DNA from: DATAQC01 sp038232455
Lineage (GTDB): Bacteria; Actinomycetota; Acidimicrobiia; Acidimicrobiales; AC-14
Direction of reading: 5' to 3'
Length of the DNA stretch: 36,915 nt
Assembly (NCBI GenBank): GCA_038232455.1
Contig: JBBSHU010000015.1
Location: 1 to 36,915, forward strand
Below, one piece after another: positions 1 to 8,258 of this stretch; the first letter of the stretch is position 1, and the number at the start of each line of letters is the position of its first letter. The notes beneath the pieces are model-generated. The model ran no database searches. It had not been told where the DNA came from and saw only the letters and a list, made by a program, of their open reading frames with translations. The translations under genes and the position numbers were made by a program.

Positions 1-126
1 AACCTCATCAAGCGCATCAAGCGGGTGGCGTTCGGTTTCACCCGGTTCCGGAACTACCGGATCCGCACCCTGCTCTACGCAGGACGGCCGAACTGGGCCC
101 TACTCGCCAGCGTCACACCCCGCTGA
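1..126 (+). CDS. ISL3-family transposase, C-terminal fragment (5' end outside window)
   Basis: The first frame is open from base 1 to a TGA at 124-126 and encodes 41 residues. They start NLIKRIKRVAFGFTRFRNYR and end in a short segment around YAGRPNW. This is the characteristic C-terminal tail of ISL3-type DDE transposases, just after the last catalytic Glu, so the element extends off the left edge. The catalytic residues are not visible, so I cannot say whether the element is intact. A candidate terminal inverted repeat follows the stop directly. The identification rests on the tail motif alone, but that motif is distinctive. Confidence 0.8.
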   Translation, partial: NLIKRIKRVAFGFTRFRNYRIRTLLYAGRPNWALLASVTPR

Positions 127-441
127 AATCCGAAGCGCCAGCAATATCAGCGCGCCGACCACCACGAGGAGCCATCCGGGCAGGGCCCGCCCGCCTTTCA
201 CCCGTCGGCCGAAGCTCCACAACGGCACCAACGCGGCCACAAGCGGGGCGGGCGTGAACGCGTCCACCGACCGGACGATTCCCGACGGTGGCCGAACGTC
301 TCCCGTACCGCTGATGCCGCCGCCCGTTCCCGCCCAGCCGACCAGCGGGCTCGACAGCACGATGAGTGCGCCGATCGCACCCACCAGGGCGGCCAACCGT
401 ACCCGGCGTCGCTCCCGGCCGGGTTCTTCCTGGTCGGCCAC
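100..441 (-). CDS. Small two-helix membrane protein, C-terminus probably replaced by an IS end
   Basis: I do not recognise a family. The 113-residue product (GTG start) has a charged N-terminus rich in Arg and Glu, one hydrophobic helix at about residues 15-37, a Gly/Pro-rich loop, and a second helix at about 88-104. It starts 17 bases after the stop of the HicB-like gene at 459-1121 on the same strand, so the two may be co-transcribed. No good Shine-Dalgarno sequence is visible. The last 12 or so codons lie inside the probable end of the ISL3-type element and overlap its transposase tail in the opposite sense. The native C-terminus was therefore probably lost on insertion. Confidence 0.5.
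   Translation of the reverse strand: MADQEEPGRERRRVRLAALVGAIGALIVLSSPLVGWAGTGGGISGTGDVRPPSGIVRSVDAFTPAPLVAALVPLWSFGRRVKGGRALPGWLLVVVGALILLALRISAGCDAGE
127..139. repeat. Candidate right terminal inverted repeat of the ISL3-type element
   Basis: The bases just after the transposase stop read, on the minus strand, GGCGCTTCGGATT. This resembles the GGxxCTTCGGA-type ends of ISL3 elements. The partner repeat lies outside the window, so the boundary is an inference. If correct, the insertion sequence ends near 139 and the minus-strand gene at 100-441 runs into it. Confidence 0.4.
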
Positions 442-458
442 CTAATGCGCCATCTGGC

Positions 459-1121
459 TCACTCGGCGAGCAGCCGTTGGGCTCGCTCAGGGGACAAACT
501 GAGCAGGCCGGCGGCTTCCACCACCGCCAGCCCACAATCCCCGACAAGCAGGCGAACGGCTTCTCTGAGGGTGGTCACCGCTTGGCTAGAGGTCACGGTG
601 GCCGACTCCCGGGCCAGCAGGGCGGCCTGGTGGTGGTAGTTGGCCGTCTGCCGTTGCTGGTGGGCGCGCTCGATCATCTCCATGACCGCCACGGGCATCC
701 GGATGTCGGTCACCAGCCCGACGTCGTCGGCCTGGGCCTCGACGAAGACGCCTTGCTCGACGAGCATGCGGCCCGCCTCCCGGGTGAGGGCCAGGGCCTC
801 GCGGGTCAGCGCGGCCACGGCCTCCTCCGCCGCTCGTGCCTCGGCCAGCTGCTGACCGGCCCGCTGGTGTTCCAGCCGCCCCTGGTTGGCCAGGTTGATC
901 ACCGCATCGGGCAGCCGGACGTCCTCCACCAGTTCGAAACCGTTCCTGTCCGCGGCGAAGGGACCAAACAGCGTGTTGACGGCGTCGCGGATGTTCCTGC
1001 GCGCTTCAGCCAGGGTGGTCCCGTAGGCGTGCACGTTGGGTTGCTCCGCCAGCTCTGCCACCCAAGCACCATTGTCGGCCCGCTCGAACGTCGCCGTGTA
1101 GGTAGGCCTCGTCGCCGCCAA
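459..1121 (-). CDS. HicB-like antitoxin-type protein with internally duplicated middle domain
   Basis: The 220-residue protein (TTG start, GAGGGG upstream) opens with a HicB-type domain at residues 7-52 (YTATFERADNGAWVAEL, then a region of the form TTLAEARRNIRDAV). The middle is a gapless tandem duplication of about 70 residues: the first copy starts near FELVEDVRLPDAV and the second near VGLVTDIRMPVAV, both followed by Ala/Arg/Glu-rich helix. Only the second copy continues into the usual C-terminal HTH-like segment (VEAAGLLSLSPERAQRLL). HicB proteins normally neutralise a HicA mRNA interferase and repress their own operon. No HicA-like ORF lies next to it, so this looks like a solitary regulator. 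A perfect inverted repeat lies about 30 bases upstream of the start. The family call is good; the duplication is unusual. Confidence 0.75.
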   Translation of the reverse strand: MAATRPTYTATFERADNGAWVAELAEQPNVHAYGTTLAEARRNIRDAVNTLFGPFAADRNGFELVEDVRLPDAVINLANQGRLEHQRAGQQLAEARAAEEAVAALTREALALTREAGRMLVEQGVFVEAQADDVGLVTDIRMPVAVMEMIERAHQQRQTANYHHQAALLARESATVTSSQAVTTLREAVRLLVGDCGLAVVEAAGLLSLSPERAQRLLAE

Positions 1122-1150
1122 GATCCCAGCCCCTCATCTGTCGCTGTTGC

Positions 1151-1165
1151 GCACTTCTGAAGTGC
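1151..1165. promoter_or_regulatory. Palindrome, candidate operator of the HicB-like gene
   Basis: GCACTTC-T-GAAGTGC is a perfect 7+7 inverted repeat with a one-base centre. It lies 30-44 bases upstream of the minus-strand start at 1121. HicB-type antitoxins usually bind a palindrome in their own promoter, so an operator is the simplest reading. It also abuts the stop codon of the upstream minus-strand gene and could form a weak hairpin there, but no T-run follows. Confidence 0.45.
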
Positions 1166-1902
1166 TACCCAGGAGCGGTCCTTTTCACCGGGGTGGAGCC
1201 GGTGCGCCGACTTCGCCGCTGAACGTCGGCCGCCGGGTGCTCCCGGACCCCACTCCCGGGCGCGGAGGTTCTGGTCGCCACCTTCCCGGCGGAGGCCTTC
1301 CCGGCGCGGGGCTTCCCGGATCTGCGGGCGATCTCCCCGGACGGTACCGGTGCCGGCGTCGGCGGCTTCTTGGCCGACCCGTCGGCGGACCGAGAGGTCG
1401 ACTTCGCCCGCGACGTAGCCGAGCGCTTCTCGCCGTTCGACCCGCGGGTCGTGGGCCGGGGTTCTTCGCCGATCGCCCTCAGCGAAGGTCGACGGATCTG
1501 TGGCTCGGCCAGCGGTCGTCGGCGCAGGCGACCGAGCACCCCGGGCCCAGGCGCCCTGAGCTCGACTGCCGGATCGAGCGCAGACCAGGGATTGGCCGGA
1601 GGCGTGCGCTCCAGCGGCGGGGGCGCCAACGGGGGCGCCGCCAACGGCAGGGGCTCCGGCGGCGGGATGGGCGAGGTGCTCGCGACCTGGGTTCGGGACG
1701 ATGCACGATCTTCTGCCAGGTCGGTCATGGTTTCGCCACCCTTGGAAGTCGACCGCCGCTTCACGATGGACACGACAAGGCCAATGCCGGCCAGGATGCC
1801 GACGCCGATGGACAGGTAGACGATCGGGTTGGTCGCGTGTAGGAGGCCGACGATCGGCGTCATCGAGGCCGCCGAGCGGAGGGGCACGTGCACCGGCACC
1901 AT
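1165..1902 (-). CDS. Hypothetical membrane-anchored Pro/Arg-rich protein
   Basis: No family is recognised. The 245-residue reading has one hydrophobic helix near the N-terminus (about residues 26-46, ending in IVKRR). A long low-complexity tail follows, first Pro/Ala-rich, then strongly basic with many Arg, Lys and Ser. This suggests a single-pass anchor with a disordered cytoplasmic tail. An alternative ATG at 1863 would shorten the N-terminus to just before the helix. No clear Shine-Dalgarno sequence precedes either start. Opposite-strand ORFs of similar length exist here, so coding is not certain. The sensible helix plus tail layout favours this frame. Confidence 0.4.
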   Translation of the reverse strand: MVPVHVPLRSAASMTPIVGLLHATNPIVYLSIGVGILAGIGLVVSIVKRRSTSKGGETMTDLAEDRASSRTQVASTSPIPPPEPLPLAAPPLAPPPLERTPPANPWSALDPAVELRAPGPGVLGRLRRRPLAEPQIRRPSLRAIGEEPRPTTRGSNGEKRSATSRAKSTSRSADGSAKKPPTPAPVPSGEIARRSGKPRAGKASAGKVATRTSAPGSGVREHPAADVQRRSRRTGSTPVKRTAPG

Positions 1903-2025
1903 GAAGTCAGTATCGCACCTATGGCCACGATTCCATTGCCAAGCGTCAGGGGGTCACCCATTCGAATCGACGGCCCCGGTACAGTGCGTCCTCACGTCGG
2001 TGAACCGAGTGGAAAGAGGGCTTTG

Positions 2026-2196
2026 ATGTATGGGACTGGACGAGGGCTAGGCCTTGCTTCTGGTGCCGGCGGCACGGGTGCCGGTCTGGCGTTCACGGGA
2101 TTTCCGGTTGTCGGCCTGACGCTGCTGGCGGTCGCCCTGGTCGCGTTCGGTCTCGTCCTGCTGCGCCTCGCCAACGCCAGGAGCACCGGCGACTGA
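2026..2196 (+). CDS. Small single-pass membrane protein with LAFTG motif
   Basis: The 56-residue product starts at an ATG preceded by GAAAGAGGG at good spacing. It begins MYGTGRGLGLASG, then has LAFTGFP, a single hydrophobic helix of about 20 residues, and a short tail ending in RLANARSTGD. The LAFTG-helix-Arg order resembles a minimal cell-wall-anchor (LPXTG-like) signal. There is almost no extracellular part and the first motif residues do not match the sortase consensus, so sorting is only a guess. Small proteins of this layout are common in high-GC actinobacteria. It converges with the lipoprotein gene at 2219-2434. Confidence 0.6.
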   Translation: MYGTGRGLGLASGAGGTGAGLAFTGFPVVGLTLLAVALVAFGLVLLRLANARSTGD

Positions 2197-2218
2197 CGCC
2201 TACCGCTTCGCCGGCGCG

Positions 2219-2434
2219 TCACCCGAAGGCTTTCGGGGCCGTCGGTGCGGTCAACACGGTCGACGCCGTGGTCGCGGTATCGGCCGTCCCAGCCGTCGGG
2301 GCTGTCCGGGCCCGCTGCCCCGTTGGAGCAGTCGGGGCGGGTGTGCCAGAGCCGCTCACCGGCTCCCCGCTGGCGGCGCAGGCCGACAAGATCGCCAGCA
2401 GCACCAATGCGGCCGAGGCTCGCTTGATTCTCAC
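2219..2434 (-). CDS. Small putative lipoprotein
   Basis: From a GTG at 2432-2434, preceded by GGGAGAAGG, the 71-residue product has a lipoprotein signal peptide: basic VRIKR, a hydrophobic stretch, and a lipobox ending LSAC at about residue 17. The mature part is low-complexity Ala, Thr and Pro, so it looks like a disordered, surface-exposed tether. A longer ORF extends upstream to 2560, but the Shine-Dalgarno and the signal peptide fix the start here. No function can be assigned. Confidence 0.55.
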   Translation of the reverse strand: MRIKRASAALVLLAILSACAASGEPVSGSGTPAPTAPTGQRARTAPTAGTADTATTASTVLTAPTAPKAFG

Positions 2435-2665
2435 GTCCTTCTCCCTGACCGGCGTTCGGCGACCGTGCAACCTTGAAACTTTCGCGTGCGAGCGGCGCGA
2501 TGACGCGGATACCCGAGCGTGCGGCATGCGGCGTGCCTGCGCAGCGACGCCGGTTTGCATCCACCACCGCGAGGTTGCCAGCCCCCATAATCGACGGGTC
2601 CACCGAATCGGAGCAAGACTTGTGCTCTTTCGTCACCCGAGGCCCGATCGAATTGTTGACTCCGG

Positions 2666-4172
2666 GTGGCCCGGCTGATGGGTAATGCCGGGGCGCTGCT
2701 GCAGGCTGCGCTGAACACCACAGCCTTCCTTTTCTGCGTGAGCTTCATCGCCTACGTGTTGCTCATCCTGGTGCCGTTCCTGCGGCGAAAGCCCGCCCTC
2801 CCGGGGGATCATCACGGATTCTCCTGGCATTTCATCATCCCCTGTCTCGACGAGGAGGAGGTGATAGCGGCAACGGTGAGGCAACTGATCCGGACCTTCC
2901 CGACCGCCCAGCTGTGGTGTGTCGACGACGCTTCGAGCGACGCCACTCCTCAGGTCCTGGCCCGGATGGCCCGAAGGTACCGAAGACTGCACGTGGTCGC
3001 TCGCCATCTTCCCGACGCCCGCCGTGGCAAGGGAGCGGCTCTGAACGCGGGTTGGAAGGCCCTGCGCGCCAGCCTCCCGGCCGGCGCCGACACAGACAAC
3101 TTGATCGTCGGCATCGTCGACGCCGATGGTCGCCTCGATCCGCAATGCCTGGCAATGATCGCCGGGCCCTCGTTCTTCGGGAACGCCGATGTCGGCGCCG
3201 TCCAGATCAAGGTACGGATCGCAGCCGGACACGAGGTGACTGGTGAGCACCACCACCGCCGGTGGTTTGCCCGGCTGCTCGTTCGGCTTCAGGACATGGA
3301 GTTCGCCTGCGTGATCGCGGCCATGCAGACCCTGCGCCGGCAGGTGGGTACGGTCGGGATGGGCGGAAACGGGCAGTTCACCAGGCTCTCGGTGCTCGAG
3401 ACCATCGCCTTCGAACATGGCACTCACTGGCATGGTGCGCTGCTCGAGGACTTCGAGCTGGGTCTGCACGTGCTTCTCGCCGGAAGCCGCACGGAGTACT
3501 GCCACGACACCTCGGTGACCCAGGAAGGGCTGTCGAGCGCTCGCCAGTTGATCCGCCAGCGCAGTCGCTGGGCGCAGGGCTCGATGCCAATGCTTCCGGT
3601 ATCTGATGCCGATCGTTCGTTCGCCGAGCGTTTCGGCCTCCGGCGCCATCGAGATCGCCTATTTCCTGTTCCTCCCGTGGATCCAGTTGCTCGGTAGCCT
3701 CATCTACCTGTTCTGTGCGGTGATCGTGGTGGGGTACGCGATCGCGTTTCCCGGGGGCCTGGCGGCCTGGCTCACCAATGGCGCGTGGGCGCTCATCCCG
3801 CTGTTCGTCTGCTTCGGACTCGGCCCCTTCGTGCTCTGGGGTCCCGTCTACCGGGCGACGGCATGCCGGGAGACGAGCGTGCTCCAGGCGTTCGCCCTCG
3901 GCCTGGCCAACTGGCTCTATCTGATGGTCCACTATCTGGCGATCTGGTGGGCCCTCGCACGGGTCGTCACCACCCGCCACGACTGGAAGAAGACCGCTCG
4001 CAGGGTGCCTGCGTTCGGGCCGGGCCCACTGGCCGGGGGCCTGTCCACGGTGGCGGTGCCCGGTGTCATTCGGTTCGCACCGACGGGCGCTCCTCCCGGC
4101 GCCAAGGTGGTGCCCGGACGTCTGCGGTTCCCGACCTCGCCTCCCGAGCGCGCCCTCAGCGAGGTCTCGTGA
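2666..4172 (+). pseudogene. Membrane glycosyltransferase family 2, interrupted by a frameshift near 3587
   Basis: The first frame (2666-3697; GTG start, or ATG at 2678) gives an N-terminal helix (about residues 18-38) and a GT-A domain. The domain has VDDASSD (87-92), VDADG (151-155), LLEDFELGLH and the acceptor/processivity motif RQRSRW ending at Trp302. These are the D, D, ED and QxxRW signatures of processive family 2 enzymes such as cellulose-synthase-like transferases. At 3587-3588 the frame shifts. Dropping one C from the CC there joins RWAQGSM to QCFRYL and on to EIAYFLFLPW, with three to four C-terminal helices ending at 4172. That junction matches how the family continues. The enzyme would polymerise or transfer a nucleotide sugar at the membrane. 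The break is either a real mutation or a sequencing/assembly error; the motifs on both sides are intact. Confidence 0.8.
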
Positions 4173-4226
4173 ACGACAGGGCGATCCTCGGGCTCATCAG
4201 TCGACGATGGTCTCCGGTGCCCACGA

Positions 4227-5363
4227 GTGGATGAGCCCTTCGCCGTCGCCGGCGCCGACTACCTCGAGCAGCTGCTTCGCGCTGCGATACACGTTCCTGC
4301 CGCGGCTGGCGACCCCTCCAGCGGTCGAGTCGTGGCCAGGCTCATGGTGGCTCTTGGGGTCAAGCGGGAGGATGAGCGCCTCGAGGCGTATCTGTCGTGT
4401 TCGCCCGGGCGGCATTCTGTCTATGACGTGACCTGCTACGACGAGGCCGACCGTCCGGCCTCACAGGTTTCGGATCTGGGTGCGGGCCAGGCCGTGCGGG
4501 CGGCGATCGGTTTCAGCGCAGCCCGTCCCGAATGCACCATCGTGGTCGTCGCCCGCGACGACACCGGCGGCGAGCGCTGTGTGCTGTTGGTACGAGGCCC
4601 TGTCGCGACCTACCAGTTCCCCGAGATGAGCGTCGACGAACATGAGCCGGCGTCCCCCACCTCACCGGCCCCGACTGTCCCTACCACCCCGCCGACCCCG
4701 ACCGTCGAGGAGGCGGGACCGAGACCGCCGGCCCCGGCTCCGGCTGCGACATCGCCCTTGCCGCCAGATCCGAGAGAGGCCGAGCAGTGGTTGGCCCTCA
4801 CCGAGCGAGTCGAGTCACTGCCGACGACCGACCAGGTGGTCGCCGCCCTGCGCGATGCGCTGGCCGGAATGACGACTGACCTCGAGCGGCTCAGTTCACT
4901 GCCGACGAGCGATGAGGTCGTCACCGCGCTCCGGGACCTTCTGGCGGGGATGACCATCGAGCTCGATGCGACGGCCATCGAGGACGTGATCCATGCAGCC
5001 CTGGACGAGATGCCCCACGGCGCCGCTCCTTTGGCATCCCCCGTCCCGGCCCCGATCGAGGCGGAGGCCCCGGCCGTCGACGAGGTGACGATGCCGTCGA
5101 CCGCCCCCATCGAGAGGCCGGCTCCGCCCCCCCCTCATACCCCCGCTCGCACCCCGGCGCCGGTGGCGCGAACGGCGACCATCAACGCCACGCCGGTAGC
5201 CGAGCAGATCGCTGAGCGACCGCCGGAGTCGGTCGTGCCCACGGACCGCCGGGGAAGCGGGAGAACCACGGTCGCCTCGCCGCGAGTGAACAAGCGCCCG
5301 CCGTCGGACCGCGCCGTCGACGACCCCCTCGTCCTCGTGGCACTCGCCACCCGTCGCTCCTGA
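4227..5363 (+). CDS. Hypothetical protein with globular N-terminus, proline-rich linker and repeated helical motif
   Basis: I do not recognise this 378-residue protein (GTG start). Residues 1-132 look globular. A Pro/Thr-rich linker at about 135-185 follows. Then comes a twice-repeated motif, VESLPTTDQVVAALRDALAG and SSLPTSDEVVTALRDLLAG, with a weaker third copy, probably amphipathic helices. The C-terminus is again low complexity. It follows the glycosyltransferase by 54 bases on the same strand. A GTG at 4169 overlaps the glycosyltransferase stop and opens a 21-codon frame (VNDRAILGLISR...) that would join this one with a single indel, so the true N-terminus may start there. Alternative minus-strand ORFs are shorter and less convincing. 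Confidence 0.55.
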   Translation: MDEPFAVAGADYLEQLLRAAIHVPAAAGDPSSGRVVARLMVALGVKREDERLEAYLSCSPGRHSVYDVTCYDEADRPASQVSDLGAGQAVRAAIGFSAARPECTIVVVARDDTGGERCVLLVRGPVATYQFPEMSVDEHEPASPTSPAPTVPTTPPTPTVEEAGPRPPAPAPAATSPLPPDPREAEQWLALTERVESLPTTDQVVAALRDALAGMTTDLERLSSLPTSDEVVTALRDLLAGMTIELDATAIEDVIHAALDEMPHGAAPLASPVPAPIEAEAPAVDEVTMPSTAPIERPAPPPPHTPARTPAPVARTATINATPVAEQIAERPPESVVPTDRRGSGRTTVASPRVNKRPPSDRAVDDPLVLVALATRRS

Positions 5364-5474
5364 CCGCGCTTCTAGAAGCGTCCAAGTCCATGGATCGGCC
5401 GCGTTGCAGCCGAACGCCCGAACAGCACTCTCGCTCTGCCTAGTTGCTGTTCAGTCGGATAGATCAGCACGCTA

Positions 5475-7166
5475 TTAGCCTGCCAGTTGCTCGATTCGGC
5501 GCCGGTAGGCCAGGAGGGCGTCGAGGTTACGCGCCGCCAGCGATGTGGCCTCCCCCCGGCCCGAGGCGATGCCACGTCTGAATGCTTCCTCGGCGCCGCC
5601 CATGTCGCCCTCACCGGCCAGGACGACGCCCAGGTTGACCTCCGCCTCGGGCGCCTGTTGGGGGTGGCCCGAGGCGATCGCCCGCCGGAACTCGGCTTTG
5701 GCGCCCTCGGTGTCGCCGAGGTTCGCCAGAAGCACGCCCAGGTTGCGGACTGCGAGCCACCGAGCATCGTCGTGGCCCGACTCGATAGCGCCGCTATAGG
5801 CGGCTCTGGCTCTGTCCAGGTCTCCCCGGGCGGCCAAGAGCTCACCCAGGTTGACGGCCGCCTCGGGCGCGTGGCGGGAGTGACCCGAGTCGATGGCCTG
5901 CCGGTAGGCCGCCTCGGCTTCGTCCCGATCGCCGGAGCCCGAGAGCAGGAGACCGAGATTGAACGCCGACCGGGGCGCCTGATCGGGGTGCCCCGACTCC
6001 ATTGCCCACCGGTAGGCGGCCTTCGCTCCCTCGACATCGCCCTCGTCGTCGAGGAGCCCCCCCAGGTTGAATGCCGCCCTCGGCGCCTGGTCGGGATGCC
6101 CCGACGCGATGACGGCCTCATACGCCGCCCGGGCTCCTTGGAGGTCGCCGTTGTCCTCCAGGAGCAGGCCGAGGTTGACGGCGGCAAGCGGAGCCGCGTC
6201 CTCGCGACCCGAGGCGATGGCGCGCCGAAACTCAGGGGCGGCACCCTCGCCGTCACCCTCGACGGCCAGCAACACACCGAGGTTGGCTGCCGCCTCGGGG
6301 GCCCCCTCGGGGTGGGCCGAATCGATCGCCTGCCGGTAGGAGGCCTTGGCGGCGTCCCTATCGCCCTCGTTCGCCAACAGAACGCCGAGGTTGAAGGCCG
6401 CTCGGGGTGCCTGGTCGGGGTGAGCCGAGTCGATCACGTCCCGGTAGGAGGCCTTGGCGCCGTCAGTATCACCCTCGTTCGCCAACACGACACCCAGGGC
6501 GAACGCGGCGCGGGGTGCCTGGTCGGGGTGGGCCGAGGCGATCGTGGCCTCGTACGCGGCTCTGGCGCCCGCGACATCGCCATGTTCGTTGAGCATGTAG
6601 CCGAGATTGAACGACGCCCTCGGCGCGTAGTCGGGGTGTCCTGACGTGACGGCGGCCTGATAGGCGGCCCACGCGCCCTCGACATCGCCCTGCCCGTCGA
6701 GCAGCCGGCCAAGGTTGAACGCACCCTGGGGTGCCCGATCGGGATGGTCGGACCGGGCGGCCAGGCGATAGGCGGCAATGGCTCCGTGGGTGTCGCCGCG
6801 CGCTTCGAGCAGGTAGCCTTCGCTCAGGGCGGTCTCGAACATCCTCGTGGTCGGACCGGTCGGCGTGGCCGGGCCGGTCGGCGTGGCCGGAGGCGCCGCG
6901 GCATGCTCCGGCTGCGACGGCCCAGGTTCGGGTTCGTCGCCGCGGTCGGCAAATACCTCGTAGTCGAAAGGCCCCCGCAGCTGACCCTGGAGCGACGTGA
7001 GTTCCTCGTTCGACCATGGAGCCGGCACGAGGGCCTCGGGCTCGGCCCGCCCGGCGTGGGAGCGAGGTGCCTGCGTTCCGCGGGGACCGTTCCGACCACC
7101 ACAACACCGTCGTGCCTTCAGGCCGCTTCCACACAGGCACCGACCCCTCGTGGTCAACGAGCCCAT
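5475..7166 (-). CDS. Tetratricopeptide-repeat protein with N-terminal SEC-C-type zinc motif
   Basis: The 563-residue protein starts at ATG 7166. Residues 10-22 (CLCGSGLKARRCC) match the SEC-C zinc motif first known from the SecA C-terminus. A Pro/Ala-rich linker to about residue 105 follows. Then come about twelve full 36-residue TPR-like repeats and one partial one, each of the form APxAAFNLGxLLxxxGDxxGAxAAYRxAIxSGHPD. The repeats make a 108-bp tandem pattern in the DNA at about 5480-6835. Such arrays usually form a superhelical protein-binding scaffold. There is no signal peptide, so it should be cytoplasmic. It lies 85 bases after the Rieske gene on the same strand and may be co-transcribed. 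The near-identical units suggest recent expansion. Confidence 0.88.
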   Translation of the reverse strand: MGSLTTRGRCLCGSGLKARRCCGGRNGPRGTQAPRSHAGRAEPEALVPAPWSNEELTSLQGQLRGPFDYEVFADRGDEPEPGPSQPEHAAAPPATPTGPATPTGPTTRMFETALSEGYLLEARGDTHGAIAAYRLAARSDHPDRAPQGAFNLGRLLDGQGDVEGAWAAYQAAVTSGHPDYAPRASFNLGYMLNEHGDVAGARAAYEATIASAHPDQAPRAAFALGVVLANEGDTDGAKASYRDVIDSAHPDQAPRAAFNLGVLLANEGDRDAAKASYRQAIDSAHPEGAPEAAANLGVLLAVEGDGEGAAPEFRRAIASGREDAAPLAAVNLGLLLEDNGDLQGARAAYEAVIASGHPDQAPRAAFNLGGLLDDEGDVEGAKAAYRWAMESGHPDQAPRSAFNLGLLLSGSGDRDEAEAAYRQAIDSGHSRHAPEAAVNLGELLAARGDLDRARAAYSGAIESGHDDARWLAVRNLGVLLANLGDTEGAKAEFRRAIASGHPQQAPEAEVNLGVVLAGEGDMGGAEEAFRRGIASGRGEATSLAARNLDALLAYRRRIEQLAG

Positions 7167-7251
7167 GCTCTACCTCCCTCTCGGCCGGTTTGGGCCACGA
7201 TCCATCCTGGTCGCACGCCCGCCGGCCGTGGTGGATGCTCTGGCCGGCGCG

Positions 7252-8079
7252 TCAGGTGGCGGGTCCGGCCTCGATGCGCACCACGTAGGTGCGGACCTCG
7301 GCGGGAACCGCATCCCACGGACGGCCGAAGGCACAGCGAACGGTCGCCAGCCCTTCCCGGGTGGCGGCGAGTGTGACTCGGTGGCGCGGAGGATCGGTCT
7401 GGTCGAAGCGCTCGTCGACCAGGGTGAGGGGCCCGTCGGCCAGTTGCACCCGCCAGACGTGGCCGGGCCTGGGGTCGGCGCGCAAGCGCAGCTCGAAGGT
7501 GGCGCCGGGGCGGACTCGCACGGTCTTGGTGGGATGCTCGACGGGCCCGGCCGCCGCTGCGGGCTCGACGCCGGCGGGACCCGAGCCCCCCGCCGGGGCG
7601 TCGCCCGGTCCTGGCTCACCGCGCCCGGCCGACGTGGCGACGGGACGGCGCTCCCGCTCCGGGTCGTACCCGGCGGGCGGCGGGCAGGGCCGGGGGGCCA
7701 CCCAGATCCACCCTTCGCGCTCCTCGACCCGATAGGTCGGTAGATACCCGGGCTTCAGCTTCCACAGGTTCTCGGGCCGGGCGTCATGGGCGGGCACGAT
7801 GTTCTCCCCGGTGTGGGGGTCGTAGAGGTACAGGTGGTAGGGGCAGCGCAACCGCCCGTCGAAGAAGCTTGCGTCGGTGAGATCGGTGCCCTGGTGGGGA
7901 CACCGGCTGGTGAAGGCCACCACCTCGCCGTCGGCGAGGCGCACCACGATCACCTCGGTGGTGCCCACTGACACCCGGCGAAGCTCAGGCTCTTGCGGTG
8001 TCCCGACAGGACAGTCGCCGCTCGGCAACACCCGAACCAGATCGTCGTCGCCGTGGTCGCCGGCCGAAGGCTCGGGCAC
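7252..8079 (-). CDS. Rieske [2Fe-2S] protein with C-terminal chagasin-like domain
   Basis: The 275-residue protein starts at GTG 8079. Residues 12-130 form a Rieske domain. The cluster ligands are in CPHQG (Cys60, His62) and CPYH (Cys79, His82), the C-x-H...C-x-x-H pattern. The spacing and the context FTSRCPHQG resemble the soluble ferredoxins and N-termini of ring-hydroxylating oxygenases more than bc1-type Rieske proteins. A Pro/Gly/Ala linker (about 135-180) joins a C-terminal domain (185-275) with GATFELRL, DPRPGHVW and GRPW. These match the loop motifs of chagasin-type (I42) cysteine-protease inhibitors. No signal peptide is visible, so the inhibitor-like fold may serve another purpose. 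No oxygenase catalytic subunit lies next to it. The Rieske call is strong; the chagasin call is moderate. Confidence 0.85.
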   Translation of the reverse strand: MPEPSAGDHGDDDLVRVLPSGDCPVGTPQEPELRRVSVGTTEVIVVRLADGEVVAFTSRCPHQGTDLTDASFFDGRLRCPYHLYLYDPHTGENIVPAHDARPENLWKLKPGYLPTYRVEEREGWIWVAPRPCPPPAGYDPERERRPVATSAGRGEPGPGDAPAGGSGPAGVEPAAAAGPVEHPTKTVRVRPGATFELRLRADPRPGHVWRVQLADGPLTLVDERFDQTDPPRHRVTLAATREGLATVRCAFGRPWDAVPAEVRTYVVRIEAGPAT

Positions 8080-8258
8080 GTGTCACAACCTTCCAGGCCG
8101 AGGGGTGTCCCTGGACCCGAGCGGCCCTCCGAGGGTGGCACCGTGGCGAGCGTACCGCTGGCCCTGCGGTCATCCCCGTCGGGCGCCCGTAGGATTAGGG
8201 TCGGCGAAGCACCGGTATGCCGCGGGTTCGGGTGGCGCCGAAACAATGGAGGGATCAC

